Source: Actinomycetota bacterium
Lineage (GTDB): Bacteria > Actinomycetota > Thermoleophilia > Gaiellales > Gaiellaceae
Direction of reading: 5' to 3'
Length of the DNA stretch: 64,000 nt
NCBI GenBank assembly: GCA_005888315.1
Contig: VAWH01000018.1
Coordinates: 1 to 64,000 of the forward strand
Shown here: in pieces, positions 8,833 through 15,732 of the stretch
How positions within the stretch are numbered: the stretch's first letter is position 1
How the letters are laid out: every line of letters begins with the position of its first letter
Translations under genes and position numbers: made by a program
The notes under the pieces: model-generated
Database searches by the model: none
What the model was told of the DNA's origin: nothing
The model's input: the letters and a program-made list of their open reading frames with translations, nothing else

Positions 8833-8968
8833 CGGCCCACCCCTCTCACGCATCGGCTCCGGGTCTGTGACGGAAGCGTGACTTCTGCTTGCCGTGACCC
8901 GGAAGACCGCAGCAGGATGAGAATCCCGCCCTCGTTCCGTCCGGCGCCACGCCTAGCGTGGATTGCCC

Positions 8969-10852
8969 ATGAACGAGGGCAGCTGGACGATCAAGCCGTG
9001 CGAGCACGACGCCGTCGTGGCGCTGGCGCGCGAGCTGGAGGTGAGCACAACTACGGCGGCGGTGCTCGTCCGGCGCGGGTATGACGACGTCGCGCGGGCG
9101 CGTGCGTTCCTCGAAGGCGCGCTGCCCGCGCACGACGCGTTCGGCCTCGGCGACATGGTCGCGGCCTGCGAGGCGATTCGCGGCTCGATCGCCGCCGGCC
9201 GGCGGATCTGCGTCCATGGCGACTACGACGCCGACGGGATCTGCGCGACGGCTCTCGCCGTCCTGATCCTGCGCGAGCTCGGCGCCGAGGTCGAGTGGCA
9301 CCTGCCGAGCCGCTTCGACGAAGGCTACGGCCTTCGCGGGGAGACGCTCTCGCGGCTCGCCGACGAGGGCTGCGGTCTCGTCCTCACGGTCGACTGCGGG
9401 ATCACGGCGACGTCGGAGGTCGCCGCAGGGAAGCAGCTCGGCCTGGAGATCGTCGTCAGCGACCACCACCGGCCTGCCGAAGAACTGCCGGCCTGCCCCC
9501 TCGTCGGGCCCTACCGTGGCTGCGACTATCCATTCGGCGAGCTGTGCGGGACCGGAGTCGTCTTCAAGCTCGGGCAGGCGCTTCTGGGACCGGACTCCGA
9601 GGCGTTGCTTCGCCATCTCGACCTCGTCGCAGTCGCCACGATCGCCGACGTCGTCCCGCTCGTCGACGAGAATCGCGGCCTCGCGATCGCCGGCCTGCGC
9701 GTGCTCGCGAGCACGCAGAAGCCTGGGCTTCGCGAACTGATGAAGGTTGCCCGGGTCGATCCGGCCGTCGTCGACTCCTCCTCCGTCGGATTCCGCCTCG
9801 CCCCGAGACTGAACGCGGCCGGGCGGCTCGGCCATCCGGAGGCCGCGCTCGAGCTGCTGCTGACCGAGGATCCAGCCCAGGCCGGCCGGTTGGCCCACCG
9901 GCTCGACGAGCTCAATCGCGACCGGCAGACGGTCGAGGAGCGGATCCTCCGCGAGGCGGTCGAGGAGATCGAGTCTTGGCCTGAGGCGAAGCAGCGGCAA
10001 CGCGGTTACGTGCTTGCGCGAGAGGACTGGCACGAGGGAGTGATCGGCATCGTCGCCTCGCGGCTCGTCGAGCGCTATCACCGGCCGGTCGTCTTGATCG
10101 CCGGCGGGGAGCGCGAGTGGAAAGGCTCGGGCCGCTCGACCGGGAGCTTCGACCTCCATGGCGGCCTGGCCGCGTGCTCGGAACATCTCGTTCGCTTCGG
10201 AGGGCATCGCGCGGCCGCCGGGCTCTCGATCGAGCCGGCGCAGGTCGAGGTGTTCTCGGCGGCGTTCGCCGCGCACGCGGGCGCTCACCTGTCCGAGACC
10301 GAGCTGCTTCCGGTGACGGTGATCGATGCCCTCGTCCACGGGTCGGAGCTGACCCTCGACCTCTGCGCGGAGCTGGCGCGCCTCACTCCTTTCGGGCTCG
10401 GCAATCCCGGGGTCACACTGCTCGCGGCCGGCTGCGAGCTCAGCGACGTCGCCGCGGTCGGCGACGGCAAGCATCTCCGCTTCCGGGTCAAGGACGGCTC
10501 GCGCGACGCGGGGAGCGCGATCGCTTTCGGGTTCGGCCGCCAGCTCGATCGCTTCCGGCGGGAACTGCGGTTCGACATCGCCTTCCGGCTCGAGGAGAAC
10601 CATTGGAACGGCACGGTCGCGCCGCAGCTCGTGGTCAGGCGCGTCTTCGACGGCAAGCCGCGCTACCGCGAGCTGCGTGACTGGCTGGCGGGCCTTTGGC
10701 GCGAGCAGGCGGACGCCTGGCCCCCCGAGGCTGCGGCCATCTTCGGGGAGCTGGAGCTCGGCGCGAACGAGCCCCGGCGCCGCCACCTCCTGGAATCGGC
10801 GACCTTCTGCCGCCTGCTCGAGATGCCGTCCGGGCTCGCTGAAGCTGCGTAA
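8969..10852 (+). CDS. recJ: Single-stranded-DNA-specific exonuclease RecJ
   Basis: RecJ degrades single-stranded DNA 5' to 3' in recombination and mismatch/base-excision repair. The 627-residue product (ATG 8969; TTG 8963 also in frame) carries the DHH-superfamily motifs in order: HGDYDADGICAT (near residue 88), VDCGIT, SDHHRP, and the DHHA1-domain motif GGHRAAAG (near 414) after EGVIGIVASRLVERY. A C-terminal OB-type domain follows. Length and motifs are complete, so an active Mn/Mg nuclease is expected. It is followed 44 bases later by rel. Confidence 0.95.
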   Translation: MNEGSWTIKPCEHDAVVALARELEVSTTTAAVLVRRGYDDVARARAFLEGALPAHDAFGLGDMVAACEAIRGSIAAGRRICVHGDYDADGICATALAVLILRELGAEVEWHLPSRFDEGYGLRGETLSRLADEGCGLVLTVDCGITATSEVAAGKQLGLEIVVSDHHRPAEELPACPLVGPYRGCDYPFGELCGTGVVFKLGQALLGPDSEALLRHLDLVAVATIADVVPLVDENRGLAIAGLRVLASTQKPGLRELMKVARVDPAVVDSSSVGFRLAPRLNAAGRLGHPEAALELLLTEDPAQAGRLAHRLDELNRDRQTVEERILREAVEEIESWPEAKQRQRGYVLAREDWHEGVIGIVASRLVERYHRPVVLIAGGEREWKGSGRSTGSFDLHGGLAACSEHLVRFGGHRAAAGLSIEPAQVEVFSAAFAAHAGAHLSETELLPVTVIDALVHGSELTLDLCAELARLTPFGLGNPGVTLLAAGCELSDVAAVGDGKHLRFRVKDGSRDAGSAIAFGFGRQLDRFRRELRFDIAFRLEENHWNGTVAPQLVVRRVFDGKPRYRELRDWLAGLWREQADAWPPEAAAIFGELELGANEPRRRHLLESATFCRLLEMPSGLAEAA

Positions 10853-10896
10853 AAGCAAAAGGAGGTGACGCCGAACCACGGGAGTACACTTTTTCC

Positions 10897-13092
10897 ATGA
10901 CGGTCCTCGAAGCGGGCGAAAAGCATCAAGAGCTGCTCGACGAGCTGATCTCGGACGTCGAGGCCTACAACTCGGAACTCGACCGCGACTTGCTCGCGCG
11001 CGCCTTCCGCTTCGCGGCCGCAGCGCACGAAGGGCAGCAGCGGCGCTCCGGCGAGGCCTTCATCCGCCACCCCTGGGGTGCCGCGAAGATCCTTGCCGAG
11101 CTGAGGCAGGACGAGCAGACGATCGCCGCAGCGCTGCTCCACGACGTCGTCGAGGACACCGAGACCGAGATCGACGAGGTGCGTTCCGAGTTCGGCGACG
11201 AGGTCACGCAGCTGGTCGAGGGCGTCACCAAGCTGACGCGCATTCACTTCCAGAGCCGCGAGCAGGCCGAGGCCGAGAACTACCGCAAGATGATCGCGGC
11301 GATGGTCGGAGACGAACGCGTGATCCTGATCAAGCTCGCCGACCGCCTCCACAACATGCGCACGATCGAGTACCACGGCAAGCAGAAGCAGCTGCAGAAG
11401 GCCCGGGAGACGCTCGAGGTGTACGCGCCGCTGGCCCACCGGCTCGGTATCCACAAGCTCAAGTGGGAGCTCGAGGACCTGTCGTTCGAGACCTTGCATC
11501 CCCGCAAGTACGAGGAGATCAAGACGATGGTCGCCGAGCGCCGGACCGATCGCGAGGAGCATGTGTCCGAGGCGGCGCGAGTCCTCCAGCTCGAGCTCGA
11601 CAAGGTCGACATCCCCGCCGAGATCTCGGGCCGCGCGAAGCACTTCTTTTCGATCTACGACAAGATGGCCAAGAAGGGCCGCGAGTTCAACGAGATTTAC
11701 GACCTGACTGCGATGCGCGTGATCGTCGAGCGGTCGGGGGACGAGGGCACTCGGGACTGCTACGGCGCGCTCGGGCTGATCCATTCGCTCTGGAAGCCGA
11801 TGCCGGGCCGGTTCAAGGACTACATCGCGATGCCCAAGTTCAACGCGTACCGGTCGCTGCACACGACGGTGATCGGGCCGGAGGGCCGGCCGCTCGAGAT
11901 TCAGGTGCGAACGCGCGACATGCACGAGATCGCCGAGCTCGGCGTCGCGGCGCACTGGCTCTACAAGCGTGGCAAGCGCGACCCGCAGTGGACGGCGTGG
12001 GCGAAGCAGCTCATGGAGTCGCAGGTCGACGAGGCCGATCCGCGCGAGTTCATGAAGACCTTCCGGACGGATCTCTTCGACGAGGAGGTGTACGTCTTCA
12101 CGCCGCAGGGCGAGGTGAAGAGCCTGCCGGCTGAGGCGACGCCGATCGACTTCGCCTACGCGGTGCATACAGATCTCGGCCACCGCACGGTCGGAGCGAA
12201 GATCAACGGGCGGATCGTGCCGCTCCACTACCGGTTGAAGAGCGGCGACGTGGTCGAGATCCTGAGCACGAAAACCGGGCGCGGACCGTCGCGCGACTGG
12301 CTGTCGCTGGCGGCTTCGTCACGCGCGCGGAACAAGATCCGCCAGTGGTTCTCGCGCGAGACACGCGAAGAGACGGAGCGGAAGGGACGCGACGCACTCG
12401 AGCAGGGCCTCAAGAAGCAGAGCCTTCCGTACAAGAAGCTGGTCGGGTCGGCCGTCCTGGCGCAGGTGATCCGGGAGACCGGCTTCAAGAAGGCCGAAGA
12501 CTTCTACGTGGCGCTCGGCTCGGGCAAGGTGCCGGTGGGGCAGATCGTCAACAAGGTCCTCAACCGGCTGAAGACGGAGGAAGTCGCCCACGAAGAGGCG
12601 GTCCCGCTCAAGGCGCCGAAGGCCGGCCGCGCGATCGCCGGCGACGATCTCGGGATCCGGGTCAAGGGGGTCGAAGACGTGCTCGTCCGGCTGGCGAAGT
12701 GCTGCACGCCCGTCCCGGGCGACGAGATCGTCGGCTACATCTCGATGGGCAAGGGAATCACCATCCACCGGGCCGACTGCTCGAACGTGAAGGCGCTGCG
12801 TCGCAACCCCGAGCGCTTCACGCCGGTGGACTGGGACGGCGGCGCCACCCACAGCTTCCGCGTCCAGCTCGCGGTCGACTCGTGGGACCGCCCGCGGTTG
12901 CTCGAGGACGTCGCGCGCACCTTCGCCGAGCACGGCGCGAACATCGTCGAATACGGCGGGCACGTCGAGGATCAGCTGGCCAAGAACTGGTACGTCGTCG
13001 AGGTCGGCGACGTCAAGGCCCTCCGCGGCCTCCTGACTGCGCTCCGCAATATCGACGCCGTGTTCGACGCCTATCGCGTCACACCGTCGTAA
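10897..13092 (+). CDS. rel: Bifunctional (p)ppGpp synthetase/hydrolase, RelA/SpoT family
   Basis: A long RSH protein (731 residues) that makes and degrades the alarmone (p)ppGpp. The N-terminal HD hydrolase domain is intact (HPWGAAKIL, LLHDVVEDT, IKLADRLHNMRT). The synthetase domain follows, with RFKDYIAMPKFNAYRSLHT and EIQVRT. Then come the TGS domain (VYVFTPQGEVKSLPAEATPIDFAY), a conserved-cysteine segment (LAKCCTPVPGDEIVGY, GITIHRADCSN) and a C-terminal ACT domain. Both catalytic centres look functional, as expected for the single Rel of actinobacteria. Start ATG 10897. Confidence 0.96.
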   Translation: MTVLEAGEKHQELLDELISDVEAYNSELDRDLLARAFRFAAAAHEGQQRRSGEAFIRHPWGAAKILAELRQDEQTIAAALLHDVVEDTETEIDEVRSEFGDEVTQLVEGVTKLTRIHFQSREQAEAENYRKMIAAMVGDERVILIKLADRLHNMRTIEYHGKQKQLQKARETLEVYAPLAHRLGIHKLKWELEDLSFETLHPRKYEEIKTMVAERRTDREEHVSEAARVLQLELDKVDIPAEISGRAKHFFSIYDKMAKKGREFNEIYDLTAMRVIVERSGDEGTRDCYGALGLIHSLWKPMPGRFKDYIAMPKFNAYRSLHTTVIGPEGRPLEIQVRTRDMHEIAELGVAAHWLYKRGKRDPQWTAWAKQLMESQVDEADPREFMKTFRTDLFDEEVYVFTPQGEVKSLPAEATPIDFAYAVHTDLGHRTVGAKINGRIVPLHYRLKSGDVVEILSTKTGRGPSRDWLSLAASSRARNKIRQWFSRETREETERKGRDALEQGLKKQSLPYKKLVGSAVLAQVIRETGFKKAEDFYVALGSGKVPVGQIVNKVLNRLKTEEVAHEEAVPLKAPKAGRAIAGDDLGIRVKGVEDVLVRLAKCCTPVPGDEIVGYISMGKGITIHRADCSNVKALRRNPERFTPVDWDGGATHSFRVQLAVDSWDRPRLLEDVARTFAEHGANIVEYGGHVEDQLAKNWYVVEVGDVKALRGLLTALRNIDAVFDAYRVTPS

Positions 13093-13485
13093 CTTCGCCG
13101 CGACGCTGCACGGCCTTTTTCGAGCACCGAACGAGGGACATGGCCGCGACCGGCACCCCCTTGGGGCACCCCTAACCCACCACCCACCTGCGATCCTATC
13201 GAGGAAAATGTGCCTTATTTGCAGCGAAAGTGTGTCGATTTAGGGCCGCCGACCGCGAATCCCTCGGATGAGGGATCGTCCCTCGAACAAGGGGGGTACC
13301 TCGGTCGAGGGATAGCCGTCTGCGGCCGATCCGACTACAACGAGAGCGGGGAGAGGGTTAGCGCATCAACCCGCGGCGCCCGCCGCTTCGAGGACGGCGA
13401 GCGGGCGCCCGGCGCGCTTCAGCGCGGAAATCGCCGTGCACTTCCGCGTGGTCGCTTCGGCCCATCGCTTCGCCTGGTGAAAGGT
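13093..13485. other. Gene-free 393-bp stretch with several hairpins between convergent genes
   Basis: No convincing coding frame is present. Its composition is less codon-like than its flanks, with AT-richer patches near 13200. Structured elements include ATCCCTC-GGAT-GAGGGAT near 13260-13277, an enclosing TCCCTCGA/TCGAGGGA pair just after it, a GGGTT/AACCC pair near 13355-13375, and CGCCCG-CCG pairing with CGG-CGAG-CGGGCG near 13378-13410. It lies between the ends of rel (+) and the gene at 13486 (-), so terminators are expected, but the amount of structure could also hide a small RNA. No tRNA or known riboswitch was recognised. Confidence 0.5.
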
Positions 13486-13824
13486 TCACCGGTCTGCTGC
13501 CGACTGCAGGCGAGCCACGTACGGCGAGATCAACGTGGCGACGCGCTCGACGAACGCGCGATCTTCGGCGGCCAGCTCGAGCGAGCCGAGCTCTGAACCT
13601 TCGTAGCCGACCAGCGCGGCGATCCGGTCGGCCTCTTCCCCGACAGCGAGACGCTCGACAAGCCGGCGGTTCTCGAGCATGTTCACCCTCGCGGACGCGA
13701 CGCCGCGAACGTGGAGCGCCTCCAGGACCGCCCGCAGAACCTCGTCGGGCCCGCCGCCGCGGTTGAGAATGCGCTCGACTGCCTCGAGCGCCCCACGGTA
13801 GTCGATCGAGCCGGCTTCGGTCAC
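13486..13824 (-). CDS. Small GAF-like protein
   Basis: A 112-residue protein (MTEAGSIDYRGALEAVERILNRGGG...) resembling a minimal GAF-type sensor domain: two N-terminal helices, a strand block (GVASARVNML), a short loop, a G-S-L-E-L strand (GSELGSLELA) and a closing helix (FVERVATLISPYVARL). The pattern suits small GAF proteins, but ligand-binding residues cannot be assigned. Its ATG overlaps the stop of the upstream thioesterase gene by 4 bases, placing it third in an operon with the phosphomannomutase. Confidence 0.6.
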   Translation of the reverse strand: MTEAGSIDYRGALEAVERILNRGGGPDEVLRAVLEALHVRGVASARVNMLENRRLVERLAVGEEADRIAALVGYEGSELGSLELAAEDRAFVERVATLISPYVARLQSAADR

Positions 13825-14288
13825 ACGGCCGCGATCTCGCAGTCGCCCTTCTCGAAGTTCCGGATCGCTTCCCGGTACCAGTTCGGGATCGGCCGCGCGC
13901 GGCGCTCAGCCAGGTCGATCAGCACGAGGGTCTGCGCCGCCGTCACCATCAGCACGTCGTCCTCGACCCGGTAGGCGGCGCACTCGTAGGTCGCGCTCGT
14001 CCGGCCGATCTTGCGCATCCGGATGAAGATCTCGATCAGATCGTCGAACTGGGCCGGGGCAAAGTACTCGACCGACGAGGCACGCATCACGAACTGTTCC
14101 TCGCCCATCGCCTCGTTGAGCAGGTCGAGGTGGCGGTGGTATTCGACCCGGGCCTGGTCGAAATAGGGCAGGTAGCGGCCGTAGTAGACGATCCCCTGCG
14201 CGTCGGTGTCCGAAAAACCCACGCGGGTGAAGGCCGCGTACTTGAACGGCGCCTTGCGGTCGGTCGCGTGGCCGAGCTCGATGCTCAC
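13821..14288 (-). CDS. Acyl-CoA thioesterase, 4-hydroxybenzoyl-CoA thioesterase (YbgC-like) family
   Basis: A 155-residue hotdog-fold enzyme with the diagnostic motif GFSDTDAQGIVYYGRYLPYFDQARVEY taken as a whole (around residues 24-51), where the Asp of DTDAQGIVYY is the predicted catalytic residue. It probably hydrolyses acyl-CoA thioesters in the cytoplasm; the substrate is unknown. It is the middle gene of a three-gene minus-strand operon, with 4-base overlaps on both sides (phosphomannomutase upstream, GAF-like gene downstream). Confidence 0.88.
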   Translation of the reverse strand: MSIELGHATDRKAPFKYAAFTRVGFSDTDAQGIVYYGRYLPYFDQARVEYHRHLDLLNEAMGEEQFVMRASSVEYFAPAQFDDLIEIFIRMRKIGRTSATYECAAYRVEDDVLMVTAAQTLVLIDLAERRARPIPNWYREAIRNFEKGDCEIAAV

Positions 14289-15631
14289 GAGCGAATTGCC
14301 GCGAGCACTTCGTCTCGCTTCCGCTCCATCAGCTCGGGCGTCCGCGCCTCGAGGTTCAGGCGCAGCAGTGGCTCCGTGTTCGACGGCCGCACGTTCATGT
14401 GCCAGTCGCCCGCGTCGATCGAGACGCCGTCGAGGTGGCTCACCTCGCCCTCGTCTCCGAAGCGCTCCTGCAGCTCCCGCAGCTTCCCCGCCACGTCGTC
14501 AACCGGTGTGTTCAGCTCGCCGGTGAGGAAATACCGGCCGCGGTAGGCGGCGAGAATGTCCGACAGCCGCCGGCCTTGCTTCGAGACCAGCTCGAGCATC
14601 AGCAGGAACGGGACGACGCCCGAGTCGGCCTGTGAGAAGCCGCGAAAGTAGTAGTGCCCCGACACCTCGCCGCCGAACGCTGCGCCTTCCTCGCGCATCC
14701 GGTGCTTGATGAAGGCGTGGCCGACGCGATTGACCAAAGGGACGCCGCCGGCGTGCTCGACCGTCTCCGGCACGGCCCAGCTGGCGCGGAGGTCGTAGAT
14801 GATCTTCGCGCCGGGCTCCTTCTCCAGCACGGACGCGGCGAGCAGCGCGGTGACGAAATCGCCGGGCACGAACTCGCCCGCATCGTCGACGAAGAAGCAG
14901 CGGTCCGCGTCGCCGTCGAAGGCGACGCCGAAGTCGGCGTGCTCCTCGAGCGTCTTGGCGACGATGAACTCACGGTTCTCCGGCAACAGCGGATTCGGCT
15001 CGTGGTTCGGGAACGTTCCGTCGGGCTCGAAGTAGCAGCGGACGGCGTCGATCGGCAGCCGCTCCAAGACGGGCGGCAGCATCGCGCCCGCCATCCCATT
15101 CGCTGCGTCGATCACGACTCTGAGAGGCTTGATCGCCTCGAGCTCGACGAACGAGAGCACGCGCTCGAGATACGCCGGCCAGACGTCGTGCGGCTCGATG
15201 CGGCCGCGAGCAGCGGCCTGCGAGCGGCCGGAGAGCTTCAGCGCCCGCTCGCGGATCTCGAGCAACCCCGACTCTCCGCCGACCGGCAGGGCGCCCCGGC
15301 GGACGATCTTCATGCCCGTGTACTCCTTCGGATTGTGCGAGGCGGTGACGGCGACGCCGCCGTCGAGCTCCAGGTCGCCGACCGCGAAATACACCATCTC
15401 GGTGCCGACGAGGCCGAGCTGGAGCACGTCGGAGCCGGCGTCCGCGGCGCCGTTGGTCAGCGCCTCGGCCATCGCCGGACTCGAGAGACGCATGTCGTGG
15501 CCGACCGCGATCCGGCGCGGCTCGAACTGCTCGACATAGGCGCGGCCGATCGCATACGCGCCCTCCTCGTCGAGCTCGGCCTGGTAGATGCCGCGGACGT
15601 CGTATGCCTTGAAGACCTTCGGGTCGAGCAC
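14285..15631 (-). CDS. manB: Phosphomannomutase/phosphoglucomutase
   Basis: An alpha-D-phosphohexomutase interconverting hexose 1- and 6-phosphates, supplying sugar nucleotides for cell-wall and glycan synthesis. The protein shows the N-terminal FKAYDVRGIY, the phosphoserine loop TASHNP, the metal-binding loop DGDADR, the sugar-specificity segment GGEVSGHYYF, and the C-terminal phosphate-binding region RPSNTEPLLR. I chose GTG 15631 because it places VLDPKVFKAYDVRG at the N-terminus, giving 448 residues, normal for the family. An upstream in-frame ATG (15721) would add 30 residues and run to within 12 bases of the divergent gene. Confidence 0.93.
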   Translation of the reverse strand: MLDPKVFKAYDVRGIYQAELDEEGAYAIGRAYVEQFEPRRIAVGHDMRLSSPAMAEALTNGAADAGSDVLQLGLVGTEMVYFAVGDLELDGGVAVTASHNPKEYTGMKIVRRGALPVGGESGLLEIRERALKLSGRSQAAARGRIEPHDVWPAYLERVLSFVELEAIKPLRVVIDAANGMAGAMLPPVLERLPIDAVRCYFEPDGTFPNHEPNPLLPENREFIVAKTLEEHADFGVAFDGDADRCFFVDDAGEFVPGDFVTALLAASVLEKEPGAKIIYDLRASWAVPETVEHAGGVPLVNRVGHAFIKHRMREEGAAFGGEVSGHYYFRGFSQADSGVVPFLLMLELVSKQGRRLSDILAAYRGRYFLTGELNTPVDDVAGKLRELQERFGDEGEVSHLDGVSIDAGDWHMNVRPSNTEPLLRLNLEARTPELMERKRDEVLAAIRS

Positions 15632-15732
15632 CGCCAGGATGCTAACGGCGCCGCTCTCACCGCGTTTTTCGGCTTGAAACCGAGATTTTGCGGGACTTTC
15701 GCCGCCGCCGCGGTCGTTCATAGACTTAGGCC

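Noticed and set aside
8863-8962. GTGAC-rich direct repeats (GTGACGGAAGCGTGAC) before recJ
   Set aside because: The repeats are short and imperfect; I could not link them to a known regulator and they may be chance.
8846-10879. 677-residue open frame on the minus strand opposite recJ
   Set aside because: It is a frame shadow of the complete RecJ reading frame in GC-rich DNA; its product is low-complexity Arg/Glu/Ala without motifs, while recJ has all catalytic motifs.
13210-13596. 128-residue plus-strand frame in the gene-free region after rel
   Set aside because: It has irregular codon use, no ribosome-binding site and runs antisense into the end of the GAF-like gene; I read the region as non-coding.
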